Program-made: the position numbers and the translations under genes
Notes under the pieces: model-generated
Seen by the model: the letters and a program-made list of their open reading frames with translations, nothing else
Told to the model about the DNA's origin: nothing
Databases searched by the model: none
In this document: one piece after another, positions 45,380 through 59,040 of the stretch
Position numbering within the stretch: position 1 is the stretch's first letter
Layout of the letters: each line of letters opens with the position of its first letter
DNA from: Dioscorea cayenensis subsp. rotundata
Taxonomy: Eukaryota; Streptophyta; Magnoliopsida; Dioscoreales; Dioscoreaceae
Reading direction: 5' to 3'
DNA: 64,000 nucleotides
NCBI RefSeq assembly: GCF_009730915.1
Contig: NC_052478.1
Span: forward strand, 15,917,808-15,981,807

Positions 45380-48300
45380 TCATTTCCATGGCATGCTCGG
45401 CAAGCCTTGTTGATTGTTGTTATTGCACGTTCCCGTGCTCTGGTTCAGAGGGCTTCCAGGGCCACCGGAGGATTCACTCTGTGTGCCCCGGGAAAGGGGG
45501 CTACTTGGCCCTGCCATGCCAATAGGAGCAATCTTCCCTGGGGCTGACGCAGGATCAGAAAAATTGGTCGACTTGGGCTCTTTTCGCCTATCAGCAAGAA
45601 AACTTCCCACAACCACCTGCAAGAACCAATAACAGGATTTTAGAATTTGAAACTAATAATCTAACATCTAAGACAACATGGCGGAATATTCTAAGGTGTT
45701 GTGTGGCATATATTTAGCCCAATTAGGACTAACCTGCACAGGGGAAGCTGCAGTTAGAAGCCCTGCAACTCCACCACCTAGAACACGTCCATCTGGACCA
45801 GCAAGAGATACGCTAAGCCCACCAGTACGACTACGCTGACCACCACTCTCAGATAGAAGATATGAGCCAGATAGTGACAAAATCTCAAACCGGCCCTACA
45901 TGTGGAATGCACGTTATTCTCAAGAACCATGAGTTCGAACAAGGGCAAAAATTCACAAAAACATTAAATCATAAATTTTCCATATTCATGATTCACAGAC
46001 CATAGATCACACCGTTCAACAACTTAATAAAGGATGTGCCATTAGTTATGTGATTATACATACCTCATAAGTAACTGTTCCACCAGATGTAGCTGCCTGA
46101 CGAAGAGTGACATTGGAAATAGCACCATTTGCAGAAAGAATGCAAACAGCACGAGGTCCATGCTGAGAAAATGACATGATCTTCGAAGATACATCCTGAA
46201 ATATCAACAATATAGTAGTTATAAGTTGCATGCCTTTTGTAATACTATTTGGCAAGATCCTAAAAACATTGTTAATAGAATATTCAATATAATTTCATGT
46301 TAATCAGATGGATAAAAATATAGCAGAGATTATTGGATTTCAAAGGAATATAAAAAATTGCATGGTTGCTCTACCATGTACTGATACTTTGGCAACAATT
46401 TTACTTCACTACTAATCATGAAACTTACACAGTAATGTAAATCGGTAGTTCATAATTAATAATTGACAAGAAAATCATAGACATGGAAAAAAATAATTCA
46501 TCATGAAGAATTAACGAAGGTAAGTAATACTTCATAAGGCAAACAATAGATAAAAAGTACAATATACACATATATATATATATATATATATCTGTATAAA
46601 AACAAATTTAAAGGCAAAAGATCAGGACAGAGATAAAGAGCACAGGTGAAAGATCATCAGAAATGGTCCCCATATCAAATGGTGATCATATATGCAGCAA
46701 GAATAAAAAGATACTCGCATGTTTATAAAGCAGTGATTAAGTTACGATAGAGGTGGCATCAAACATCCAACTTGTCGTTGCATTTTTTTCTCAATATAAT
46801 AAAATGTGACAAATTCCAATTATTAGCTTTATTATGTCTAATCTCAGCAACAAAATGAACAAACACAGGGCATCCATAAAGAAAATCATTTTTCAAAAGG
46901 AGCATCGGCCAATAACTTGCCCACCTAAAAAAGGCCTTCAAAAGGTAGGCAAATTCCAAGTTTAGCATTAACTAAAATAAATATATATTGTGTACAAAAA
47001 TGTTAGGTTCACAATACATTCCAAATAACTGAAAAAGAGAAAAGCACAGTTGTCCAAAAGACGGATACCTCTCCAGCTTTCACAGTAATAATATGTGGAG
47101 TAAATCCAATTCCGGCGGATCCTGCAAGTATTTATCACTGTTAGGATAAATTGGTTAAAAACTTGAGTCTAAATCCTATATCAATAATTAAAGAACTAAT
47201 ATGAACAGAACAACTAAAATAAAACACCGTTGCCAAATTTTACTGCACCATAAAACAGATTTTCTGTTTATCCCAGTTAAACTCTCCTTTATTTACTTCG
47301 ACAATGTTGCATATATTTTTTTTTCTTTAAAACAAAATTTTAGAATATCATGTGTGATCTAGTCTAGAAAAAAAAAACCTATAATACTTTGCATTTATTG
47401 AAAACATTCGAATGATACTCACAACAAGAAGCGAAGGTTTAAAAAAAGCAAAATTGAAACTAAAACCAAGGTTCACAAAATTTCCCCCACATTTTCTTTA
47501 TCTATTCCCGAATTAAAACTCAACAAACAAACAAAAAAAAAATTATTTCAGAATTTTCCAAAGACGAATAATCAACAAAAAATAATTCCAGGGCATAAAG
47601 GTAATATCTCCCACCCTACTCCAATCCCCTCATGTCAGATCTACCAAAACAAAAATTCAAGGCTTTCTCAGCAGAACCACACACCATTTCTTTACCATTT
47701 GACAGAGAAATCTCTCACCCTCAAGTCTCAACACTCCCTATCATTCCAGGACAACCCACAGTTTTCAATGAGAAGCCAAACAAGTAAAAAACCTACATAA
47801 TAAAAAGCATTTAAAATACCCAACAAGACCATATCTATCAAACATTCCATGACAATTCAATAGCAACATATATAATATAACACCAAGACTACAACATCAA
47901 CAAATGAGAGAATTGAGGTTTTACCAAGGGCAGCCATTTGCTGCTTCTTGCCCGAACCAGGTGGCCGGCCCCTCGACTTCTTCAAGGAGTCTCCGGGACT
48001 TCCAGACCGGATCGAAGATACCGAGAAGCCACCAGAACCAGCACCGGGGGACACAGGGGTCAAGGAAAGAGCCATGGTGCCATCAGGCCCATATTTCCTT
48101 GGCCGCCCACGCTTTCGCTTCATCGGTTCCCCCATGCTTATGTTAAGGCCATGAGTTGATGCCACCGGAGCTGGTGGTACTCCTTCACCACCTGCTGCTC
48201 CTCCTCCTCCACCTCCACCTCCACCTCCACCTCCACCACCGCCGCCGCCGCCGGCGGTAACTCCTTGATAAGGAGGAGAACTATTAATTGGCTTGTAAAT

Positions 48301-48432
48301 GGCTGTGCCATCAGCAGTGAAAGCCAAGCGCATGTTTTGCATTGAGGGTGGTGACTGAACTGGACTTTTCTGCAAACCAACATTGAATGGCTCCCTACTG
48401 GAGATCATTCCAGTCTCGGATCTCACCTCCAT
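45380..48432 (-). CDS. AHL: AT-hook motif nuclear-localized protein, type II (two AT-hooks + PPC)
   Basis: Nuclear DNA-binding protein that binds AT-rich minor grooves through AT-hooks and forms trimers through the PPC/DUF296 domain. Exons 48432-47925, 47121-47069, 46195-46064, 45895-45734 and 45616-45380 keep frame: 363 residues. KRKRGRPRKYGPDG is AT-hook 1 and SRGRPPGSGKKQQ is AT-hook 2, the pair typical of the type II/III class. The PPC runs from GFTPHIITVKAGEDVSSKIM through GPRAVCILSANGAISNVTL and FEILSLSGSYLL to VQVVVGSFL. A poly-Gly tract (residues about 60-78) from a CCA/CCT repeat precedes the first hook. The C-terminus is Ser/Gly/Asn-rich. The start codon is at 48432; a TTG five codons upstream is not used. 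No damage seen. Confidence 0.95.
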
Positions 48433-49314
48433 GATTCCAAGCTTCAAACTTTTTTGCAGAGCTAAGACTCAACAGCGCTTGTGCAAATCTAAAACTAGAA
48501 AGAATACAAACTGCTACGCAACTAAGATCACAGTAGTTTCACAATCTAGCCTGATTTGGAGGGAAAAAGGTGCGGTTTTTGGAAGATTTAGACACTAAAA
48601 GAACACAACTTTGAGCTCAGTTTCCGCGAACACTGACAACAAACGCGAGGGAAAACCACCAAGATGTGATTTTTACACCATAAACTCACTCAAATCAACT
48701 TAGAAACCCTAGAAAGAAAAAGCAATTTGAAACGCTAATTTTTACGCAGAATTACAACAAAATAAATTACAGTAGAAGTACAACAGAAAAATAAAATGAA
48801 AAACCTAAAACTAAAACCCTAACTTAAAGACTAAAAATAAATATATTTTTTTAAAAAAAAGATAAAACAAAAAAAACCTAAATTCCAACCAAGATCAAGC
48901 GAAAAACTCAGAGAAATTAGAGATCCCAAACCCCGGACCACCTGAAAAATCTCCCATTTTTCTCAAAATTCCTCCACAAAAATTCACAAAATCAGCGGTA
49001 AATCAGGCGAAAACCGAGATAAAACCCAAAAAAAAAAAGCTGCGATTTTGAGAGGAAAAAAAAAACCCTAGCCACAGAAGATCAAGAGGCCTCGGACTGC
49101 GGTTGCTAATTTAGGGCTTCCTTTGGATTTATTTTTTTGGGGGCTTTTTAATTTCCCGTGCACTCCTCTTTCAATTAAATAAAATAAAATAAAATAAAAT
49201 AAAAGCAGGTAATAAAGTAACCGAAATTGCTTTCGTACAAAATAATTAAAAATTATGGGCCTAATTGCATAAATCCCTCCTTCCCATATATCCCTCGCAT
49301 CTATTAATTATTAC
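48433..49314. other. 5' untranslated leader and promoter region of AHL
   Basis: A-rich on this strand, with AAACCCTA/TAGGGTTT-like words at about 48700-48720, 48810-48830 and 49060-49075, common in plant promoters and leaders. No other gene. Confidence 0.5.
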
Positions 49315-49850
49315 AATCCAGTCCCTCTTTAAATTTTTTTACTAAAAATTATTTCTATTCAAAAAATAAATAAATAGCAATAAACAAATTTTCTTTTTGT
49401 CAAATCTATCCAGTACCTCCTTAAATTTATTACTAAAAATTAATTATATTAAAAAAAATAAATAACAATAAATAAAATTTCTTTTTTCAAATCTATCCAG
49501 TACCTCCTTAAATTTTTTACTAAAAATTATTTATATTAAAAAAAAACAAATTCTCTTTTTTCAAATCTATCCTGTACCTCCTTAAGTTCTTTTTACTAAA
49601 AATTATTTATATTCAAAAAAATAAAATAAAATAAACAAAATTTCTTTTTTCAAATCTATCCAATACCTCGTTAAATTTTTTTTACTAAAATTTATTTATA
49701 TTAAAAAAAATAAATAATTAAATTAAATAAACAAATTTTCTTTTTTCAAATCTATCCAGGACCTCGTTAAGTTTATTTTACTAAAATTTATTTATATTAA
49801 AAAAATAAATAAATAAAATAAACAAACTTTCTGTTTTTTTTCCAAATCTA
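49315..49850. repeat. AT-rich minisatellite, about six units of 73-95 bp
   Basis: Each unit contains TCAAATCTATCCAGTACCTC, then TTAAATTTTTTTACTAAAAA, TTATTTATATT and an A-rich end before the next CTTTTTTCAAATC. Unit starts are near 49315, 49399, 49486, 49560, 49648 and 49745. Copies differ by single bases and by the length of the A/T runs. Confidence 0.85.
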
Positions 49851-51640
49851 TGGATTAAGACAACCAAGAAATCAAGTTGTAATTTTAAATAAAATTTTAT
49901 CCAGTTCCCAAAGACCAAATTGAAATGTAAGACATTTAATATATTTAATATTTAAGCATTTAATATATTTATTATTTAAGTCAGTAATTCATAAGTTTTG
50001 TTTAATTTAAATCTGACTTTTTTGGCGTGGGATTATATTAATGTTTTCAAGCTTATCTTGTGAATATAAAAAATTACATAATTTTTCTTTTAAATATTAG
50101 CTTAGAAGGAAACATTTGAAAGCAATTTTGCAGATAAGGACCTCACTTGTTATAAATAAAAAAAAAATATAGCCTGGTTTTCAGAGAAAGGAATCTTTTT
50201 CAATGAATAAATGTAGAGATGAGACATTGAGACCTAATGGGCGGTGCCACAAAAATATTATAATATAAATTTTTATATATATTAATTTAATGTTAACAAG
50301 TAGGTGGCATTCAAATTTTAAATAAATGAGTTTTAATTATTTTTTGACTTATTTTTTGTCACAAGGTGCTCGGTTGGAGAATATTAACTGAATTAATTTT
50401 ACAATGTAGATAATAAATAAAATTAATTATTTATTAAAAAAATAAAAAAGAGGAAATGACTCATCAAATATCAAATAAGTTTGAAAAAGGGATGTTACTT
50501 TATTTAATATGAAATAAATAAGTTTGTATATGGTTGGTGATTGGGAGTAAAAAGGGTCATATAAAGAGAAATAATTTTAGTTTAGTAGTAGTTATCACTA
50601 TGTAATAAATTAATTTATTTTTTTTGGGAAACTTCCTTTTTTTCTGAATTAATTTATTTAAAATAATAAAATTTTTATGATGCAATATGAAAATGAATCA
50701 TCATTTTATAAAAGAAAATAAAGTCATCATGTAAGAACAAGAGAAGAAAATAATTTATGAGAAACATTATAAATACAAACTCACCAATATGTATACTTTT
50801 CTTTGAAGGAAATAACAAAAAATAATTAATAGAAAAATCAAAGAATAACACATAGATTTCTGTGGGAACTTAAAATTGAAAAAAAAAACTATGGGTAGTA
50901 GAGAAGAAGATGATTCTCATTTTTTTTTTTTTGGGTCAATTTTTTTATATTATGATAAAATTTTAAAATATATTTAAATATGTTTTACTTCGATTACAAG
51001 TCAAATTGAGTTGAATTCAATCTGTTGTAAACTAATCACCTAAATATTGCCTGATTTTAATCCCACAATCCCAATAGTGGTGGGCTATTATAAGATCAAG
51101 TTCCTATCTCCATAAAATTTTGAAATTTTTATATAATTTAATAAACACATAAATCAGGAGTATTTACAAATGAGGTCAAACTAACAAATTCTAACAGTTT
51201 TTATTAGGAAGTTTATAGTTTATCCTCATTTTTTTTTCATAAATATCTCATAGTATTTTTATATTATTTTTTTAAAGTGTTTTTACTTGGAATAAATTGT
51301 TTTACTGTGATACCCACCCTCTTTCTCCAAAGGGTAGGTGTGAAAGGAAGAAAAATAGGGGCTTTTATGATATTTCCTTTTTTGTATTAAATGTAAGACT
51401 GAATAATACATTAATATTGTATTAAATTACATTTATTAATTAACTTATTTATTTTTGAGAAAAAGGTGAGCACCTGTGTTGTTAGGTATAAAGGAAAAAA
51501 AAAGAAATAGATTGAGTAGAAAAGCAAGGTGGATAGTTTCTTTATGTGAAGGGAAAAAGACAAAGCCCCATGTGACCCTCTCATCTTCTTCTCATCTTCA
51601 AAATTTTTTTATTTTATTAATATTAATATTAATATTATTA

Positions 51641-51675
<35 letters not shown>

Positions 51676-52586
51676 TTACATTGTTTCTCTCTCTTAACTC
51701 TTGTGGTTTGTGACCAAATGTATTAAAAAGTGAAGGCCACACCAATAACTCACCATCAATGCCAATTTGAAATAAAGAGGTTGGAACAAGTGTTATTGCT
51801 ACTCTTTTGTTTGCTTAAAATGTATATTATATTATTTCTTTTTCTAGATGAAATTATGATTTTATTATTTTATTAAAAGATAGGAATTTTTTTGTTCACA
51901 TACACACTCAAAAATGTATTGACACCAAACCAAAAACAATAAAGTTTGGCACAAGTGTTATTCCTACTATTTTATTTGTTTGAAAATTTATTATATTATT
52001 TCTTTTTTCTTAAATGTAATTATGATTTTTATTATTTTATTAAAAAGATAAGATTTTTGTTCACACGTATACACCAAACCAAGACCTACTCAAAATTGCT
52101 CTTTAACAAATGTCACATTAATTAATTTTAAAATTCTTGTCTTGTATTTCTAAGTATAATTGACTAGTTATCATTATTTAATAACTGATGAAAGTAAATA
52201 AAATATATTTAATATATTTTTTTTATATAAGTCCCTAAACATTTGATTTTCTTTATGTAAGCATGTCAGGTTTATATATTTATTTTTTTAAACATTCTTT
52301 TTCTTGAAATTTTGAGGTGTAGAAATTTATATTTATTTATATAATTATCATATTTATATGGCTAACATAAAAAACTTCAGAGGATGAAAAAAATACAAAT
52401 ATTAAATTTAATGGAGCTAAAAAAAATCTATTGATTTCATGCAATAAACTATAGTTAACTATATATATAATGGTTACAATTTTTCATGAATACATATAAA
52501 AAGGGAAAAAAAAAATTGGATAGATGTAAATTGTGGAGTTACTGTTACGATCATGATCGGATAATTCGTAGGAAACAGAGCCTCAT

Positions 52587-52651
<65 letters not shown>

Positions 52652-53597
52652 GCACTCTTAAAAAAATATGCAAAGTTTTTATGGTGTAATTAAAACCTAG
52701 TGGTATAATAAATTTGAGAGCAAGTCCTCTTAGCTCTTGAAGAGCATTGAGAATCAGAGCATCAGGCCAGCTAAGCTTTTTCTACTAAATACTTCAAAGA
52801 TTAAAAATTACAGCTATTTAATTGAGAGGGTAAACTTTTTTTTAAAAAAAAATAAAATAATGCAACAATATATGTTTAGTACAAACATCATAATTTCAAT
52901 TTTCATGAGTACATATAAAAAGCAAAAAAATTTATAAAGATATATAAGTAATTTTTAAGTTTTGCAGGCGTGTATATATAAATATAAAATGTAAAGTGTA
53001 ATTAAGAGATACAGGCAAAAAGCAAGACCTAGTGGTATTAGTTTGAGAGCCAAGTCTTCTTAGCTCTTAAAGAGCATTGAGAATAAGAGCATTAGCTCAT
53101 CTTAGCTTTTTTATTTTTATTTTTTAATGGTTTGGTACAAGTCATTTCACAAGGATTTTTGATGACTTGGTCTCCCCATTTAGGGGCAAAAACACTTAAT
53201 TGGCAATTTCTGGTGCTCTAAAAGTTAGCTCCAAGACATACATGCAATAAGTTTCCACAAGACCTTTTTAGTATTTTGAAAGAGACATCAAGGAATCCAT
53301 TCTTTGAATCCAATCATTTCAATTGGTTTCATACATATTCATAATATTTTGTAATTGCATTCAAAGGACTTCAGAAAAAGTTTGATTGGGAGAGACATTG
53401 TCCACAAGTGAAAAAGAAATGTGTACTGTTGAATTCTTTTGGCTCAATAAGAAGTTCAAAGGATACAAACACAAAGACAACATAAAACACATTCACATAT
53501 GATTCACAGAATAGGAAAAAACTACATGTTTTGTCTACTACTAAGAAGTAGCCGAAACTTATAACGTTTTTTTCATGAAGGTTGTAGACCCATAATA
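49851..53597. other. 3.7 kb gene-free stretch
   Basis: AT-rich. It holds an ATT trinucleotide run at about 51617-51675, an AT dinucleotide run at about 52595-52645 and the duplication described separately (52483-53110). Open frames here are low-complexity only. No promoter or RNA gene could be supported. Confidence 0.6.
52483..53110. repeat. Diverged tandem duplication, about 400 bp period
   Basis: TTTTCATGAATACATATAAA at 52480 recurs near 52900 with one change. ACCTAGTGGTATAATAAATT onward, with GAGCAAGTCCTCTTAGCTCT and GAAGAGCATTGAGAATCAGA, at 52695-52760 recurs with small changes at about 53029-53095. The AT microsatellite lies only in the first unit. Confidence 0.7.
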
Positions 53598-56500
53598 TTA
53601 TGTTTCTTGCAGGCGGTAAATGGTGATTTCTTGCTGTTTGAAATACCGGCGATCTTCTTCGTCCAAGAGAACAAGATTGAGGAAATACTTCACACTGAAT
53701 TTGTTGTTGGTATTTCGGTATGTCGGTGTCAATTCATATGGGCTCAGAAAGAGTCTAATTGGAATTGATTCACCTGTAAAGAAAACACATAAATATTAAA
53801 AAAAAATGAAAATATACTTTCATTTGTGCCTTACAAACATAGGTGAGTGTTTCAAGTTTCAGCAAATACGCACTGTATCGATCTAAATCTATTTGTGGTA
53901 TAAAAATATGAGATGTGAATGACCATCCAAACAAAAATGACATTGCGCGCCAAATAAAATACAATGCCTACCTCTGACAGGAGCACCGTCCATCAATTCA
54001 AATTTTGCGAGGGTCTCTGTCTCCACGTATGTATTAGGCCCCGATCCAGTGGATTCTCTACGTCTAATCTCAAGCTCCATATTTTTAATTTTGATTCTTA
54101 CCAGAAGAAAGTATATTTTCCCCAAGATAACATCTTTCAGATGGTACCTGAATTAGATCAGTTCTTATTAGTGAAGGCGCAGGTGTTGTTAGTTTATCAA
54201 AATTTCAGCAAACCCTAAAGCCATTTATAATGGAAAAGTAAGACATAACACAGAGACAAAAACTCACTTGCTTTTGTTGTACTCAAACTCAATGTGTAAG
54301 CAATCTTCTATTCCAACTTCCATCTGCAAAGTTAATTACTGTCAGTAAGTTTTGCAGCAATGTAGTAAGCTAATAAGCAAACTCGTTCACATAGTGCAAT
54401 ACTTGAGTTTCTATAGTGGAGAATCAAACTTATTGGAATATGCAAGCCTAGGGAGAAAAAGAACTTGATTTACAGATTAATTTTATTGGCTCAGCCTTGA
54501 ATTTTTTACTCTTTGATCTTAAAAAAATAACCAGCAAGGTTTTGAATACCAGAACAGCAGATTATAGCAGCTAAGGAGCAGGAACATTGAGTCATGTATA
54601 CATATATCATGCATACATCAATGGGATTTTATTTTATTTTATTTTTTAAGAACCCACATTACAATATTCTTACTTTATCATATCACCCAAAATCTATTCT
54701 AGGCAGCAGGTCTATTCATTATCCCCAGGAAAAAAAAAATAAAAAATAAAATAAAATAAAAGAAGGGAGGAAGCATTATAGATGGTATCATACCATTAAC
54801 AATATTATTTTGCTGTTAGACCATTATAATGATCAAACAATGGCAATCACAATGACAATGTTATGACTCCATGGCATAATTTTCCAGATAACAAATCCAT
54901 GTAGATTAAGCATAAACACAATCTATATAATGGACGCACCTTGATGCTGTTGTTGATAGTTGGAGGTGGAGAATAGTTGCGAACCTAACACAGAAATCCA
55001 AGTCATGAAACAGAAAGCACATCAGACAGTAATCAATATTGTTTGGTAAGTCATGAGGTCCAGTCTAATACCCAATTTTCCCGGCGTAAATCAGACAAAA
55101 TTAAGAATTCTGCATAATATGCTTACCAGGAAATCCTGATACTCCACAATGTTGCTGACATAGTTACGACTAATTGTTACTTTCAAGATGTACCTGAGAA
55201 CTTGTAGAAATACCCATTTCAGAAACAAGTCATGATCTAACAATAAAGACAATCTAGAATTACTAATAATTAGATACTCCATTTCATGAAAGCACCAGAA
55301 AACTGATCCTCAGCTTATCTAGTACATATTTAGTGCCAATGCATCTTTAACACCCATGCTCTGATATGGCAGCCAAATACATTATGCCTAGCTAGATTCA
55401 ACTAAAGCTTGCTAATAAAAAGAAGGCCTTCTCAGTTGTCTGCTAATCTCCAGCAGAACCAGATAACGAAAGGAATTAGGAAAAGATTAAAGATGTTAAA
55501 TAACTACAAATGCACAAAGTATGAAGATCTTATTCAAACAAAAGCATGATAAGGTAAAACTATGATATGAGATTTCCTCAAATAGTCACAACAAATGGAA
55601 CAATTTTACCAGGCAAAAATCCAAGATCAAATGACAACCTACCTCAATCTAACGTTCACCCCACTATATGACTCGTATGGCATCTCAACAGTAGAAAACT
55701 CAAATGGATATGTTTTCCTTTCATATAAGTCACCAGGAACATCTAATTCACGAACTGCAAAATATTACCATAATCAGGGACTTGAAGCTGTTCAGCCAAA
55801 CAGAGGAAAAAAAACATGCTTGAAGCCCGCTATGATGCTAATAATATTCATAGTAACAACAATGACGATGATGACAACAACAACAACAATAAATGCAAAT
55901 TACAGCAAATGGCAACACATTGTCACAATCTAGAAGAATCTGATACAGATTACATAGAACAAATCTTAATTGCCTTTAACTAAATGATACCCAATTCTGA
56001 CAATTTATTGCTATGGTGTCTAGAGCATGAATGATTCAATTAACAGGTTTAGTTCAGCATAAACAATAACTTATTATTAAAGACAATATAGCCATTGGAA
56101 TAATTCTCCGTAATGAATGAAAAAAAAATAATTAGATTGCCATTATGTCCACAGCACTGTGAGTTATTGAAAAGATAAATATAGGCATGAATATTGCAAC
56201 AAGAAATATTTATCTTCATAATTTCCTTGTGTCAGCAACATTACAAAAGCATGAAAACAAATATTATTTTGATTGTGGGCCAGTGCTTAGTAAGGTTATG
56301 AGCCTGATCCTAACAAGGTTAGATTGTCTTAAGGAAAGTCTGAAAATAAAAAAAATTATGGTCAATGTCCAGACTCCAAACTTCATAACAAGAAGGTTTT
56401 CATTCTAATGGAGAACTTTTATCTCAAAATTCCCCAAGCTAACTTAGTTAATGCTAAAAAAAATAAATATTTTGCAATATATTTATATTTCTTGATTGTT

Positions 56501-58768
56501 TATTATCAGTAAAAAAGAAATATTAATTATTTATTATATATTAAACTAATTATATTATGTAAAAAAAAAAATTATTGCTATTCAAAGTTATTTTAGAGGA
56601 GTGTTTAGTTGGAGAGGTCAAAATAAATTAGAATCCATTAATTAATTCCAACTAATCCCAACCAAACAGACAAAAATCTATCATTGCAGTGACCATTTAG
56701 GTCATTCCTTCTTTTGGGTTCTTGATATTCCAACAAAATTTAGGATATGTTCTAGCTTGCATATTCACTCTAAATTCATCACGCATGGCTACATTTCAAT
56801 GGTTTCAAATAATGCACAAATTATACACAAAGGAGACTTGTCTCAAAGTGAAGCAACTGAGGCAAACATGATCATTAAGCTCGTATGCACTACTCTAAAA
56901 GCATAAGTGAACCACACAACAAAGACTTTTGCATTTAGTGAAGCACATTGTAAGATTAGTGAAGTAACAAAAGCTACACAACACAGTAGAAAGTTCTTAT
57001 CTCACCTAAAGAGGTGAAGTCGTAAAAATTCCCTCGGTCAAAATAAAGCTCTGCAAGATAACAAGAATGGCAAAAATCAAGAACTTTTGAAAAACCAAAC
57101 ATGTGTAAATTAAAATCACACACATATATCGACCACAGATATTCAATGTCAGATAGCAGATTAAAGTTAACAGTGTAAAAAGATCATTCAAAACACAACG
57201 CTACTATCATGAACATAACAACAAGAAAAATCTCAAAAAGAAATAGTCAACAATCTATCAAGACAATAATAAGTCGAGGTTCTTATCAGAGTTCAATAAT
57301 GCAAGCTATTCTAATGAGTGGGTAAATTGTTAATATTCGTAAAAATTTTAATACTTGTTTTTGAGTAGTCAAGTACCTATCTGCCCAAGAAGCTCAATTT
57401 TGACACCATTGTGTTCAACCTTTTTCCCATGAAGGGGTTCTATAATCACCTGCGCAATACAAGTATAAGCATGACTAAAAAGTCTGCGGTCATGATCAAG
57501 CACATGAAATACTTAAAACCTGTTACCTCCCCAGCTATATTTTCCTGGCTTTGAAAAAGTGGGACCATCACAGTCTGACCATTCTCCTTCTTCATGGAAG
57601 CCTACACAAATAGTTGGAGAAGAAAGTTTCAGATAACAGTTCATAAATACACTCTAAATCTAAAAAAGAGAGAACTCCTTCATAGCTACAAACACTTCTC
57701 TGTTAACCAAATAGAATATAGTAATAACGAAATATTGATTCTGAATTTATCTGGCCTATATTAATACAGAAAATGCATGGATGATTTGTTTAGCATGCAA
57801 GAGGCACACACACACACACACAAATAAAATAAAAATAAAAAGCAAAATGGTTCCACTGACATCAGAACCTGATGCAGAAACTTCTGCAACAGATCTGAAA
57901 TCAGGTCAGATTTCATCAAAGCTCTGATAATGATGAAAATAAGGGTCATACCAGGATGCCCTTGAATGATTGTAACAACCACTTACAATAGAAACTAGTT
58001 AAAAGCAGCTTCTGATGTGATCATTGAACATAAACAATACATTTATGGTGAGTAGATCTCTCAGAAATTGGCAAGAACAGAGGAAGCAAAAATTATCTTA
58101 GTTTTGAGAAATGAGAATAACCATAAGTAATATCACAACATAAAAAAAGTGTTAAACTACCGGATACGTCAAAAATTTTCAGTTCTAAGAAATGACAATC
58201 TTGTGCAATTTGAGCAAAGCCACACATAGAACATTTGATGCTTACCTTCTTTCGAGTTTTGCCATCAGAAAATATGATTGAAATGTCACAATGTCGCTTG
58301 AATGCACCAATCAGGTAGTTCTGAGAAACATATAGTAAGCATATAGATATAACAGGCGGTTACTAAATGTGCATACATACATAAAATCAAGGTCAAAGTC
58401 ATTGATGCATGAACAAAGATAAGAAATTGAATGCCAGTTGAAGTAAGAAAGATTGGCATAGACATAGATCATAAAACTCCTAGAATTTCATCTAAAAAAA
58501 AAAACAAATTTCATCTAAAAAACCAATGAAACCTAACCAAGTTATGTAGGCATAATAGTTATCTACTCAATACAAATATAAAGGTTGAATTTCATGAGAT
58601 CTCGCATCCATAGCCATGAAAATGGTTCAGAACTCGAAAATTAAAGGAATTTCAAGAAGAAAAACAACAATTTGGCATAAAATCGTTCAAAATCTCAAAC
58701 CGAGAAAAATAATCTCTACATGCTGCTTCCACAATTAAAGATCACTAAAAGAACACAAAAAATACCAT
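53598..58768 (-). CDS. VPS26: Vacuolar protein sorting-associated protein 26 (retromer core subunit)
   Basis: Arrestin-fold subunit of the retromer core (VPS26-VPS29-VPS35), which recycles vacuolar sorting receptors from endosomes and, in plants, PIN proteins. Eleven exons, all in frame: 58768-58766, 58320-58246, 57601-57527, 57449-57377, 57050-57006, 55754-55643, 55193-55127, 54984-54940, 54323-54268, 54147-53972 and 53773-53598, giving 300 residues, the usual length. Exon 1 contributes only the ATG. Conserved stretches include NYLIGAFKRHCDISIIFSDG, VEHNGVKIELLGQI, FDRGNFYDFTSL, ERKTYPFEFSTVEMPYESY, IEDCLHIEFEYNKSKYHLKD, IYFLLVRIKIKNMELEIRRR and KFSVKYFLNLVLLDEEDRRY. No damage seen. The 5' leader probably lies at 58769-59030. 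Confidence 0.97.
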
Positions 58769-59040
58769 GATTCTGATCCACCAACTGAAACCGAGAAACC
58801 CTAAGCGAAGAAGACCCTGCACCAATTCAAGCAATCAAGAGAGCCAAAATACAACAAAATTTAGATCCTTTCAACGAGGATCAACTAATCAAACAATACA
58901 ACAAGGGAAGACGAAGACCTCGTGATTCCAATCGACTCTTCGCAGGCGATCTCACCGGATTTCCTCGCAGCCACCGTCCCGGCGTTCGTCTTGGTTACCT
59001 CCGAGAGAGAGAGAGAGAGATTGTGAAGAACTATGACGAA

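Noticed and set aside
47904..48159. Three plus-strand open frames opposite AHL exon 1
   Set aside because: Antisense shadows of the AT-hook exon; they arise from its GC-rich codons.
51476..51697. Poly-Leu open frame
   Set aside because: Produced by the ATT repeat.
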